Assembly: GCA_030445275.1 (NCBI GenBank)
Contig: JAUCSE010000067.1
Coordinates: 1-60,004 of the forward strand
Origin: Mucilaginibacter sp.
GTDB taxonomy: Bacteria; Bacteroidota; Bacteroidia; Sphingobacteriales; Sphingobacteriaceae
Length of the DNA: 60,004 bases
Direction of reading: 5' to 3'
Shown here: positions 35,201-42,843 of the stretch, piece after piece
Numbering within the stretch: position 1 is the stretch's first letter
Layout of the letters: each line of letters opens with the position of its first letter
Program-made: the position numbers and the translations under genes
The notes under the pieces: model-generated
Told to the model about the DNA's origin: nothing
Databases searched by the model: none
What the model saw: the letters and a program-made list of their open reading frames with translations, nothing else

Positions 35201-35703
35201 AAATTAGTTTCTGAATCAATAATATGGGTATTGAGCGTACGTATCTCATCCATATTTTCTTTTCCCCTTAAAAACAGCTGGTTTTGCACCATGTAATCAA
35301 GGCCCTTGCTTTCGCGGGTATCTACATTTGTTTTTAAAATATGGAGCTGGGCGGTTACTGCCAATGTCAATGAGTCGACCCGTTTAACCTGTACCGGATT
35401 ATCCGTAACCATGCCTTTAAGATCCTGCAGATCGCTATTGATCCGCGGAAGCGCACCATTGTAAGGATCAAGAAACACTTTATTGTTGGTAGCACTATAA
35501 CCGCGCATGCCGGTTTCGGCATCGATCATAAGTTGCAACAAATTTGTTGATGTTTTGATAACCTTTTGGGTATGGTCAACCCATTTATTATCCTCCTGTA
35601 ACTGATTTATACTTCTGTAAGATAATACACCTACTACCAAAACGAGTATAATGGATACAACAAAGCCTGCTAATACCTGCTGGCGGAAAGAGAACTTTAA
35701 CAT
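32254..35703 (-). CDS. Membrane hybrid histidine kinase (CHASE3-GAF-HisKA-HATPase-REC3)
   Basis: The 1149-residue protein has two membrane helices (about 9-29 and 182-204) enclosing a CHASE3-like periplasmic sensor (about 33-175, with LMIDAETGMRGYSATNN). A GAF domain (about 258-395) and a long Glu/Gln-rich coiled coil (about 395-490) lead to HisKA with MSHELRTPLNS (H498) and HATPase (FKFTPEGG, DTGIGIP, GGTGLGLSISREL). Three receivers follow with D805, D928 and D1080. The periplasmic ligand is unknown. It is the first gene of the overlapping operon with cheR, cheB and a second hybrid kinase. The coiled coil resembles those of chemoreceptors and is a plausible methylation target. Confidence 0.93.
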   Translation of the reverse strand: MLKFSFRQQVLAGFVVSIILVLVVGVLSYRSINQLQEDNKWVDHTQKVIKTSTNLLQLMIDAETGMRGYSATNNKVFLDPYNGALPRINSDLQDLKGMVTDNPVQVKRVDSLTLAVTAQLHILKTNVDTRESKGLDYMVQNQLFLRGKENMDEIRTLNTHIIDSETNLLNFRKQSSQVASNTAIIFIVCGSLIFLTIILVLFFYIQGTFDQQKKIEDEIKVANIELGKVLAENEAKNWLLTGTGQLNEKMQGQQSERELSGNVLSEVCTYTKAAAGTFYLYNETHNRLELYASYAFHNPDLIKKTVQLSEGWLGQVAQNQKAAVVKGKLNDRLDLESSIVKEALTETFIIPFFFDKKLKGVLEVAYVNRLTTNNSDYILAVANDIGIAVNTAQARTIMHDLFEETQQQAEELEAQQEEMRVTNEELMNKTEMLQASEEELRVQQEELRTINAELEEKASLLEEKNQAIEQARQAIDLKVNELETTGKYKSEFLANMSHELRTPLNSILVLARILKDNKPANLSEDQIKYASVIFNAGNDLLTLINDILDLSKIESGKLDMQNENIKVTEILGDMEMLFAEVASNKKISYTTSIAKNLPKTIFTDKVRVEQVIKNLLSNAFKFTPEGGSISIKAIAGETENTIGFAIKDTGIGIPAAKQRIIFEAFQQADGSTSRKYGGTGLGLSISRELSSLLGGSISLTSEPGVGSEFILIIPFEAKQAAIIEEDILPTAQTFKADAAGLKPAKSITRSDNSEPLVVIVEDDKNFANILQDYARDHGYKSIMVYEGTQAIETIKEHKPDAVILDIMLPGKDGWQILKELKKDEEIMHIPVHLMSAGDAAANRVRREGAISFLKKPINTETLDKLFADIMLQSGTRFTQILLVEDHKAQSQALKEMMQGQGITVDQAFDGESAFRMLHENDYQCVILDLNLPDISGLDLLDKIKEVDRFMSLPVIVNTAMELDKTSVNRLMQYANAMVVKTNKSADRLIDEVNLFLNKISESAASQYDQAPSFNKVKMPAKGKEAIKGKKVLIVDDDMRNIFALSSALQSYDLIVEVANDGEEAIAKLEEISNIDIVLMDIMMPKMDGYEATRYIRKQSKWAKLPVIALTAKAMKDDREKCIAAGANDYITKPVDMDRLISLMQLWLEN

Positions 35704-35791
35704 GTAGATATATTATTTAGCTGATACAAATATGTTTAAAAAAAGCCTTTATACATAGTAATAAGCTAATAAACATTTGAGGAATACTTTT

Positions 35792-36220
35792 TTAACTGAT
35801 TGCCTCGGTGCTTTTAATATAAATTTGGGGCCGGTTGCTTAACGCACCGGCAAGCGCCAATATAGGTCCGGTAAACAACACATACCATCCCCATTTAAAT
35901 TTGATTTGCCGGGCCAAAAAGATTTCAAATTTGTGAAAAGGTATAAAGCTAAAGGCAAAGTGAATCTTTAGCAATGCGGCAATAAACAGCAGAAGCACCA
36001 AAACCACTGATGTCCATGCCGCCGCGCGAATAATTTTTGGCTGGTTTAAAAACGAGGCCAAAATACCTACTATGGCTACTAATAACAATACCAGACCATA
36101 AGGCTGATTAAGTTGGTAAACATTCCAGCTTACAATATGAAACGGGCGCAGTAATGGGCAGTAGGTACCAGCCATCAACAAGGCAAAACCCACAAATGAT
36201 AAGATAGAGCTTAGGCGCAT
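35792..36220 (-). CDS. Hypothetical membrane protein (four helices)
   Basis: The 142-residue protein has four hydrophobic segments (about residues 5-22, 40-60, 66-86 and 110-126) and no recognised family motif. It starts MRLSSILSFVGFALLMAGTY and has conserved-looking Trp/Tyr residues. It is in a run of minus-strand genes with gldC and the helicase, but the spacing to gldC (99 bases) allows independent transcription. Confidence 0.65.
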   Translation of the reverse strand: MRLSSILSFVGFALLMAGTYCPLLRPFHIVSWNVYQLNQPYGLVLLLVAIVGILASFLNQPKIIRAAAWTSVVLVLLLFIAALLKIHFAFSFIPFHKFEIFLARQIKFKWGWYVLFTGPILALAGALSNRPQIYIKSTEAIS

Positions 36221-36319
36221 AAAGTACGGGTTTATTAGTTTTGAGTAGTAAGTTTTCAGTTTGAAGTATCTGAACCCTGGATGAACTCAAGACTCATTAC
36301 TTAAGACTTAATACTAAAT

Positions 36320-36649
36320 CTATTGTTTGATTTCCATTTTATCGGCAAAGTGGGCACAATAGTCACGCAGGTCTTCTACAATGTTTGTTTCGCCGGTGGC
36401 GCGTAAAAAGCTGTCGCCCATGGTTTGCAGGGTTTCATAAAAAAAACGTTTCATTTCATCAACAGGCATATCCTTTGTCCAAAGGTCAATACGCAGGGTA
36501 TTTTTATAGTTTTGATCCCAAAGGGCCAGCATGATTGATTTTACGGGTAATGCTTCCTTGGTTTGCGAATCGGTTGATTCCCACATAATGGTTTCAGGAA
36601 CATTATTATCGTCAAGGTTGATGGTGAGCTTTATTTCAGCAGTTTTCAT
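36320..36649 (-). CDS. gldC: Gliding motility protein GldC homologue
   Basis: The 109-residue protein matches the GldC pattern: AEIKLTINLDDNNVPETIMWESTDSQ, SIMLALWDQNYKNTLRIDLWTKDMPVDEMKRFF and a C-terminal FADKMEIK. GldC is a small cytoplasmic protein first linked to gliding in Flavobacterium; homologues occur in non-gliding Bacteroidota, and its exact role is not settled. Its presence with the T9SS substrate at 10968-14381 is in keeping with a gliding/T9SS-bearing lineage. Confidence 0.9.
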   Translation of the reverse strand: MKTAEIKLTINLDDNNVPETIMWESTDSQTKEALPVKSIMLALWDQNYKNTLRIDLWTKDMPVDEMKRFFYETLQTMGDSFLRATGETNIVEDLRDYCAHFADKMEIKQ

Positions 36650-36762
36650 TTATTAATCTGTTTATTGGTAATCAAATTTTTGAGCCGCAATTATCCTGTT
36701 TTTTAATTACAGGCTTATAATACTTTTGTAATTTTTAACACCTCCCCCTCTCTCAAGTGGAT

Positions 36763-36834
36763 GTCATGCTGAGCTCCGTCGAAGCATGGTGGGCCTGCCT
36801 CTGCGCTCGACCCTTCGACGGAGCTCAGGGTGAC
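36763..36834. repeat. GTCATGCTGAGC-type hairpin repeat
   Basis: GTCATGCTGAGCTCCGTCGA (from 36763) pairs with TCGACGGAGCTCAGGGTGAC (ending 36834) with a 32-base loop, so the arms are nearly perfect. It lies between gldC and the small membrane protein gene. Confidence 0.88.
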
Positions 36835-36901
36835 AGCCCCCTCTTTTACATTATTCCCATCTTAAGGGTTGTCACCCTCATGATGGTCCCTTAACCCGGC
36901 A

Positions 36902-37168
36902 TTATTTAACAAGTAAAAATATAACAGCAACCAGCGCTATGAAGCATAGTTCCACGATCCATAGTTTTTTAAGTTCGGCAAAAAAGTTGCGGAATATAAG
37001 ATCGAGGAAAAATACCACAAACGCGAATAGTAAAAATATCCAGCCTATGGTACCGCTCCAGCTTTCTAATGGTCGGCCCGCAATGTGGGCACCAAATATC
37101 CATATATAAGCTGCCGCCAATAAAAAAAAAGTAGTGGCAAAGTTTAAAGGGGTAATGCGGAGTTTCAT
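36902..37168 (-). CDS. Hypothetical small membrane protein (three helices)
   Basis: The 88-residue product has three hydrophobic segments (about residues 9-28, 38-62 and 69-87) and is otherwise undistinguished. No family is recognised. The arrangement between two real genes on the same strand and the uninterrupted membrane pattern support a genuine gene. Confidence 0.6.
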   Translation of the reverse strand: MKLRITPLNFATTFFLLAAAYIWIFGAHIAGRPLESWSGTIGWIFLLFAFVVFFLDLIFRNFFAELKKLWIVELCFIALVAVIFLLVK

Positions 37169-37279
37169 CCCGAATAGTTATTGAATTATTGATTTACTGA
37201 ATTAGTGAATTTTCTTAGTAGGCTATTTTCCTTAACTGCTTCATCTGCACATCTAAAATTTGCATATCCGCACATCTAA

Positions 37280-38626
37280 TTACCGTTTTTTTCGGAATGA
37301 TTTATTTTTTGAACCGGGTTTACCTCCTTTACCGTATCGTGCCTTATCTTTAGCAGCATCGAATTTTTTGCGCTGATTAAGGGTTTTCTTTTCGTGGAAA
37401 GCCCCTTTAAAGTCGGGATCATCCTTGCGCTTTTGCAGGTCTATCTCTTTGTTCTGTTCCTGCCGTTCGTCATAACCGGTTTCTTCAATAAACACATCAT
37501 CGGGAACAGTGCTTACCGGGATGCTTTGCTTAATCAGTTTCTCGATCTTTTTCAGGTAATACTCCTCCGCCGGACCACAGAATGTAATGGCCTCGCCCGA
37601 TTGCAGGGCCCTCCCTGTACGCCCTATGCGGTGCACATAATCCTCAATAACCACAGGCACATCAAAATTGATCACGTGACTTACATCGCTCACGTCAATA
37701 CCGCGCGATGCCACATCGGTAGCTACCAATATCTTCACCTCATCGTTCTTAAACGCGTTGATGGAGTTGATCCTGGTATTTTGCCCTTTGTTGGCATGCA
37801 GCACCTTCACCCCGCCTTCGCCGTATTTGCGCAGCAAAAACTTATATACATCCTCGGCAGCTATACGGGTTTTACAAAATATAATGAGCTTGGTAATATC
37901 GCCTTCCAGATCAAGCAGCTTTTTGAGCAGGTTAATCTTGGTTTTATTGTTGGGCACATGGTACAAATGCTGGTTTACCGTTTGCGCCGGGGTAGCCTGC
38001 GGGGTTACCTCAATAACGGTTGGATACTCTAGGAAGTTGTTTGACAGCTCATGTATCTTATCGCTCATAGTAGCAGAAAAAAGCAAGTTCTGCCTTTTAA
38101 CAGGTACCACTTCCAGTATGCGGTTTATCTGGGGCATAAAGCCCATATCCATCATTTTATCGGCTTCGTCAAGCACTAGCACCTGAAGGGTTTTGGTTAC
38201 AATATGACCTGCAAGGTAAATATCCATGAACCTGCCGGGAGTAGCCACAATAATATCAACCCCTTTATTAATCTGCTCAATCTGTGTTTTAGGACCAAGG
38301 CCACCGTAAAGAACCACCACCCGCAAATCGGTATTGGCGGCAAATGTCCTTACATTTTCCTCAATCTGCATGGCCAGCTCACGTGTTGGCGAAATAATCA
38401 ATGCACGCGGATTATCTCCCTGGGCATACTTCAACTTCATGAGTATGGGCAGTACATAGGCCGCCGTTTTACCGGTGCCAGTTTGCGCTATACCCATCAC
38501 ATCCTGTCCGTTTAAAATTGGGGGGATGGCTTTTTGTTGTATAGGTGTAGCTTCGGTATAACCGGCATCGGCTATCGCGTTTAAAATTTGCCGGTTAAAA
38601 TTAAATTCTTCAAAAGTTACAGCCAT
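37280..38626 (-). CDS. DEAD-box ATP-dependent RNA helicase (RhlE-like)
   Basis: The 448-residue protein has the full motif set: Q motif GYTEATPIQQKAIP, motif I AQTGTGKTAAY, motif Ia PTRELAMQ, motif II VLDEADKMMD, motif III SATM, motif V VATDVASRGIDV, and motif VI HRIGRTGR. The tail after about residue 375 is Lys/Arg-rich (KKRFDAAK..., ending KSFRKKR), a likely RNA-binding extension. It belongs to the RhlE/CsdA-like group involved in RNA remodelling, often in cold adaptation or ribosome assembly. There is no co-transcribed partner. Confidence 0.92.
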   Translation of the reverse strand: MAVTFEEFNFNRQILNAIADAGYTEATPIQQKAIPPILNGQDVMGIAQTGTGKTAAYVLPILMKLKYAQGDNPRALIISPTRELAMQIEENVRTFAANTDLRVVVLYGGLGPKTQIEQINKGVDIIVATPGRFMDIYLAGHIVTKTLQVLVLDEADKMMDMGFMPQINRILEVVPVKRQNLLFSATMSDKIHELSNNFLEYPTVIEVTPQATPAQTVNQHLYHVPNNKTKINLLKKLLDLEGDITKLIIFCKTRIAAEDVYKFLLRKYGEGGVKVLHANKGQNTRINSINAFKNDEVKILVATDVASRGIDVSDVSHVINFDVPVVIEDYVHRIGRTGRALQSGEAITFCGPAEEYYLKKIEKLIKQSIPVSTVPDDVFIEETGYDERQEQNKEIDLQKRKDDPDFKGAFHEKKTLNQRKKFDAAKDKARYGKGGKPGSKNKSFRKKR

Positions 38627-38699
38627 GCCGCAAAGATAGGCTTTTTGTTGGAAGAGGGAATTGGGGAAGGGAGATAAGGGATTTGGGGATTGTGTTTTT

Positions 38700-38836
38700 T
38701 GTCTGAACCATGATTCTTAGGATTAAAGGATTACCACGATTTCTCTCCACGCGTCATTGCGCAGCGTGGCAATCCCCAATAAGCAGGGTCGCTCTGTATG
38801 TCGGGGATTGCCACGTCGTTCCTCCTCGCAATGACG
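38700..38836. repeat. GTCATTGCGCAGCG hairpin and adjoining repeat word
   Basis: CGTCATTGCGCAGCGTGGCA (from 38752) is complementary to the right part ending TCCTCGCAATGACG at 38836, with GGGGATTGCCACG matching CGTGGCAATCCCC. Just before it, TCTGAACCATGATTCTTAGG...TTACCACGATTT (38701-38743) looks like a second common intergenic repeat; a similar word TCTGAATCAG...TTTTCTGGATTTTAG is at 52570-52597. Together they fill the gap 38627-38918 before the dihydroorotase. Confidence 0.75.
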
Positions 38837-38918
38837 TATTTTTTTGAGGCCCGCCTCTTCTCGCTTGTTTCTTGCATCTTGTTTCCTCCCTCAACCCTCA
38901 AAATCCTATATTTGCCTC

Positions 38919-40253
38919 ATGGCAACAATCCTCATCAAATCAGCAACCGTAGTAAATGAAAACAGACAATATGTAACCGACATATTGATAAAAGATGGTT
39001 TTATTGAACGGATTGATGCCAACATTAATACCCTGGCTGATGAGGTGATCAACGCCGAAGGACTTCATTTGCTGCCTGGCTGTATTGACGATCAGGTGCA
39101 CTTTCGCGAACCGGGTTTAACGCATAAGGCTAACATCTATTCAGAATCGCGCGCGGCGGTGGCCGGGGGTATCACCTCTTTTATGGAGATGCCCAATACC
39201 GTGCCCAATACGCTTACGCAACCCTTGCTGCAGGATAAGTATGATATAGCCTCGCGCAACTCATTGGCTAACTACTCATTTTTTATGGGTGCATCGAACG
39301 ATAATCTGGATGAGGTGTTGCGTACTGATACGGCTAATGTTTGCGGTATCAAGGTGTTCATGGGATCATCAACCGGGAATATGCTGGTTGATAACCCACG
39401 TACTTTAGATAATCTTTTCGCACAGTCGCCCATGCTGATCGCTGTACATTGTGAGGATGAGGCCACCATTAAAAGCAATCTGGAGCATTACAAACAATTA
39501 CTGGGTGAAAACATTCCTATTCAATTGCACCCTAAGATCAGGAGTGCCGAGGCTTGTTACCTGTCATCGTCATTAGCGGTTGAGCTAGCTAAAAAGCATA
39601 ATACCCGCCTGCATATTTTGCACATATCAACGGCGCTTGAACCACATCTTTTTGATAACAAAACCCCGCTAAAAGACAAACGCATTACTGCCGAAGCCTG
39701 TGTGCACCACCTGTGGTTTACCGATGCCGATTATGACACCAAAGGCAACTTTATTAAGTGGAACCCGGCAGTGAAAACTGAGGCCGATAGGGACGCGGTT
39801 TTGAAGGCCGTGCTGGATGGCCACATTGATGTAATTGCCACCGATCATGCCCCACATACTCTACAGGAAAAAGAGCAACCCTACCTGCAAGCTCCATCGG
39901 GCGGACCATTGGTTCAACACGCCTTACCTGCCATGCTGGAGTTGTATCATCACGGCAAAATAACACTGGAACAAATAGCCGAAAAAATGGCCCATAACGT
40001 GGCTACCTGTTTCCAGATAGACAAACGAGGTTTTATACGCGAAGGCTACTGGGCCGACCTGGTACTGGTGAATTTGGACAAACCGTGGAACGTAAACAAA
40101 GGCAACCTGCTTTACCATTGTGGATGGAGTCCGTTTGAAGGCACCACCTTCCGGTCACAAATTGCTTATACTTTGGTATCGGGGAATATAGCCTGGGCCA
40201 ATGGAAGTTTAATGGAAGGTAAACCCGGCAAACGTTTGATTTTTAACAGATAA
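38919..40253 (+). CDS. pyrC: Dihydroorotase
   Basis: From the ATG at 38919 the product is 444 residues, starting MATILIKSATVVNENRQYVTDI. The amidohydrolase metal-binding motif is CIDDQVHFREPGLTHKA; later EDEATIKSN, HLHILHIST-like LHILHISTALEP and ATDHAPHTLQEKE provide further metal and catalytic residues. It cyclises N-carbamoyl aspartate to dihydroorotate in pyrimidine synthesis. The size fits the class I (PyrC/AllB-like) dihydroorotase of Bacteroidota. The reading frame upstream to 38844 lies in repeat sequence and is rejected. Confidence 0.93.
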   Translation: MATILIKSATVVNENRQYVTDILIKDGFIERIDANINTLADEVINAEGLHLLPGCIDDQVHFREPGLTHKANIYSESRAAVAGGITSFMEMPNTVPNTLTQPLLQDKYDIASRNSLANYSFFMGASNDNLDEVLRTDTANVCGIKVFMGSSTGNMLVDNPRTLDNLFAQSPMLIAVHCEDEATIKSNLEHYKQLLGENIPIQLHPKIRSAEACYLSSSLAVELAKKHNTRLHILHISTALEPHLFDNKTPLKDKRITAEACVHHLWFTDADYDTKGNFIKWNPAVKTEADRDAVLKAVLDGHIDVIATDHAPHTLQEKEQPYLQAPSGGPLVQHALPAMLELYHHGKITLEQIAEKMAHNVATCFQIDKRGFIREGYWADLVLVNLDKPWNVNKGNLLYHCGWSPFEGTTFRSQIAYTLVSGNIAWANGSLMEGKPGKRLIFNR

Positions 40254-40391
40254 TAAATTCTATTTTTTCTAAATACAGAATTTTCTGTAACTCATAAAAG
40301 AGGTGTCATTACAATGACATGGTGTTTTTTGAAGAAAAGCCTGTATCTTATTTTGGTTCCTATATCTTGGTTCTTATATCTTGCCCCTTGA

Positions 40392-41144
40392 TTAGCTATT
40401 TGCCAGCCTTATCAGTTCGCGCACCCTGTTGGCATCGGTAATATCAATACTATATTCATCGCCAGGTGCGGTGCTCATTAAAATATGATTGTTTTTGTAT
40501 TGCATTTTGCTGTATACATGACCACGGGCTGATGAATGTACTTCGGTTACGCCGGTAAAGTGTACCAGATCGGCAACATTGGCTTCGCTCACACCGCTAC
40601 CCGGCATAATGCTGATGCGGCCCGCGGCTTGTTCAACCAGGCGGTTAAGCACGGTAGCCCCTTCCATAGCGGTGCTTTTGCCACCCGAGGTAAGTATTCG
40701 GTCGCAACCCATCTCAATAATGTCTTCAAGAGCCTGAAATTGATCGGCGCACATATCAAATGCCCGGTGAAAGGTAACGCTTAATCCCCATTGTTTGGCC
40801 AGGCGCACCATTTCAAGGCAGCGTTCTTTATCAATGGTGCCATCGGCATTCAACATACCTATTACAACACCATCACAACCAGCCTCAACACAATACCTGA
40901 TATCGGCCAGCATAATTTGAAATTCCAGGTCGGAGTATAAAAAATCGCCGCCGCGCGGACGTATCAGCACATTCAGTTTAATGTGTAGCAGATTGCGGGC
41001 CATTAATATTTGTCCGTACGATGGAGTAGTGCCGCCTTCTTTTAAGTTTTCGCACAGCTCCGCCCGCACAGCTCCGCCTTCCTGGGCCGCCAGTGCCGAG
41101 GTAACTGAATTAGCACAAACTTCAAGGGAAATGAGTTGGGTCAT
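40392..41144 (-). CDS. cutC: Copper homeostasis protein CutC family
   Basis: The 250-residue protein is a TIM barrel of the CutC family: SLEVCANSVTSALAAQEGGAVRAELCENLKEGGTTPS at the N-terminus, NVLIRPRGGDFLYSD, GVVIGMLNADGTID, VTFHRAFDMC and DRILTSGGK. The physiological role is uncertain; the copper link of the Escherichia coli protein has been questioned. It is convergent with dihydroorotase and in line with the asparaginase-family gene upstream. Confidence 0.9.
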   Translation of the reverse strand: MTQLISLEVCANSVTSALAAQEGGAVRAELCENLKEGGTTPSYGQILMARNLLHIKLNVLIRPRGGDFLYSDLEFQIMLADIRYCVEAGCDGVVIGMLNADGTIDKERCLEMVRLAKQWGLSVTFHRAFDMCADQFQALEDIIEMGCDRILTSGGKSTAMEGATVLNRLVEQAAGRISIMPGSGVSEANVADLVHFTGVTEVHSSARGHVYSKMQYKNNHILMSTAPGDEYSIDITDANRVRELIRLANS

Positions 41145-41222
41145 TGTTTTTGCATATTCGTGGTTAACAGTTTGGTTATATTATGTGGTTCATAGATGTT
41201 AAATGAACCACGATCTAAAAAC

Positions 41223-42233
41223 CTATTTATAGTAACTCTTTCCCTTAATCAACAGATCTTGCTGCTGCGCATTGCAAACCGCAAAGGAAAATCCACTTTG
41301 TATAGCATAAGCACCGTATTCGCCTTTTTTATTGATGGCTAAAAATCCTACCTGTATCTGTTTGGCTATTTCGGGTTTCTTTTTGATGATGCGTTTAACG
41401 GCTTCTTTGCAGGCGTCCTCAGGCGAATAACCCTGACGCATCAGTTCAACCACCAAAAAACTGCCCACGTTACGGATCACCTCTTCGCCCACACCGGTTG
41501 ATGTGGCACCGCCTACCTCGTTATCCACATACAAACCCGCGCCTATAATGGGACTGTCGCCAACACGACCGTGCAGTTTAAAGGCCATACCACTGGTAGT
41601 ACAACCGCCTGAGATATTGCCTTTGGCATCAATAGCCAGCATGCCTATGGTATCGTGGTTATATTTATCACCCGGTTTGCCGCCATTTTCAATATTTTTC
41701 ACCGGGCTGTATTTAGCCGTTTTCAGCCATTCCTTCCAGATCTTTTCAGATTCGGGTGTAAGCAGCTTTTCTTTTTTCATGCCTTGTTCAACCGCAAACT
41801 GGGTAGCGCCATCGCCAACCAGCATTACATGAGGGGTTTTCTCCATCACCAAACGGGCTACCGATATAGGGTGGGCTATATCTTCCATGGCTGCTACAGA
41901 ACCACAATTACCCAATTCATCCATGATGCAGGAATCTAAGGTAACATGTCCATCACGGTCAGGAAGACCGGTGCGGCCAACGGTATGATTGGTAATATCT
42001 TCTGCCTCGGGTATCCTGGCCCCAACCTCTATGGCATCAAGTGCGCGGCCGCCGGCCGAAAGCACTTTCCAGGCACCTTTATTGGCTATGATGCCAAAAT
42101 CCCAGGTAGAGATAACCACTGGTAAAGTTACTTCGGGTGCCGATGAAATTGTTTTTGCTATTACGGAGTTGGAAAAGGCTGCCAGCGATGCACCGGCGGC
42201 TGATATTTTGATAAACTTACGGCGGTTATACAT
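41223..42233 (-). CDS. N4-(beta-N-acetylglucosaminyl)-L-asparaginase-like Ntn hydrolase
   Basis: The 336-residue protein begins with a probable Tat-type signal (MYNRRKFIKISAAGASLAAF). The autocleavage site and catalytic threonine are in HDTIGMLAID (about residue 191). GGCTTSGMAFKLHGRVGDSPIIGAGLYVDNEVGGA is the characteristic substrate region of glycosylasparaginases. This enzyme splits GlcNAc-asparagine bonds from glycoprotein breakdown and is probably periplasmic. It precedes cutC, 78 bases apart, without an obvious functional link. Confidence 0.88.
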   Translation of the reverse strand: MYNRRKFIKISAAGASLAAFSNSVIAKTISSAPEVTLPVVISTWDFGIIANKGAWKVLSAGGRALDAIEVGARIPEAEDITNHTVGRTGLPDRDGHVTLDSCIMDELGNCGSVAAMEDIAHPISVARLVMEKTPHVMLVGDGATQFAVEQGMKKEKLLTPESEKIWKEWLKTAKYSPVKNIENGGKPGDKYNHDTIGMLAIDAKGNISGGCTTSGMAFKLHGRVGDSPIIGAGLYVDNEVGGATSTGVGEEVIRNVGSFLVVELMRQGYSPEDACKEAVKRIIKKKPEIAKQIQVGFLAINKKGEYGAYAIQSGFSFAVCNAQQQDLLIKGKSYYK

Positions 42234-42277
42234 ACCGCTAAGATAAAAAAAACAGTCAAAATAGTATTAAGTATTTA

Positions 42278-42360
42278 GTATCAAGTAGCTGGTATCAAGT
42301 ATCAAGATTTTTGAAGATTTTATGAAAAATACGAATGTCTTGATACTAGCTACTTGATAC
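42278..42360. repeat. Intergenic inverted repeat TATCAAGTAGCT
   Basis: GTATCAAGTAGCTGGTATCA (42278-42297) pairs with TGATACTAGCTACTTGATAC (42341-42360), with one mismatch and a 43-base loop. It lies between the asparaginase-family gene and the DUF2007 gene. Confidence 0.75.
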
Positions 42361-42372
42361 CAGACTAAAACT

Positions 42373-42789
42373 TTATTCAAAATCCTGCAGGCAGTTAAAG
42401 CAATGCCAGGCTTTGGTACTATAAAATGGAAAAACAGCCGAGAGGAATGTAGAAAATTTACCCGGATCGGCTGGCCCTATATTGGTAGATGCACAGTACG
42501 GACAAATGATCACGTTGTTTGATTCTTCGTCTATTTCTACATGGTCCTGGTCATGCAAATCGCCTTGCTCTGCCAGTATTTCCCGGCATTTCTCCAGGTC
42601 GCGTTCAAAAATCTTAAGCTTTACACCACCAACAGCCTGGTTGTATAATGGGTTTGAGGCTATCATGTTTTCATCGGCTATAAAACATGATATACCATTA
42701 TCTTCCAGCTTGGTACGTATAATGTGTGCCAGCATTACATCGTAATAGGTTTCCAGTGTGATAATCTTATCGTTGGTTTCGTTGGCCAT
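42373..42789 (-). CDS. DUF2007 signal-transducing-like protein with C-terminal zinc ribbon
   Basis: The 138-residue protein has an N-terminal DUF2007-like domain (about residues 8-80: IITLETYYDVMLAHIIRTKLEDNGI, NPLYNQAVGGVKLKIFERDLEKC) and a short zinc-ribbon-like end (CPYCASTNIGP ... WHCFNCLQDF). DUF2007 proteins resemble PII-like or GlnB-type folds in some descriptions, but their role is not established. It is divergent from the WYL regulator gene. Confidence 0.82.
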   Translation of the reverse strand: MANETNDKIITLETYYDVMLAHIIRTKLEDNGISCFIADENMIASNPLYNQAVGGVKLKIFERDLEKCREILAEQGDLHDQDHVEIDEESNNVIICPYCASTNIGPADPGKFSTFLSAVFPFYSTKAWHCFNCLQDFE

Positions 42790-42843
42790 AGCAGGAAAAA
42801 ATAATTAACCAAAGGTAACTTGTTTTTTGCTTAATTTGATGTT

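Noticed and set aside
38844..38918. Earlier start of dihydroorotase
   Set aside because: The leader lies in repeat-derived sequence and the family begins at the ATG at 38919.
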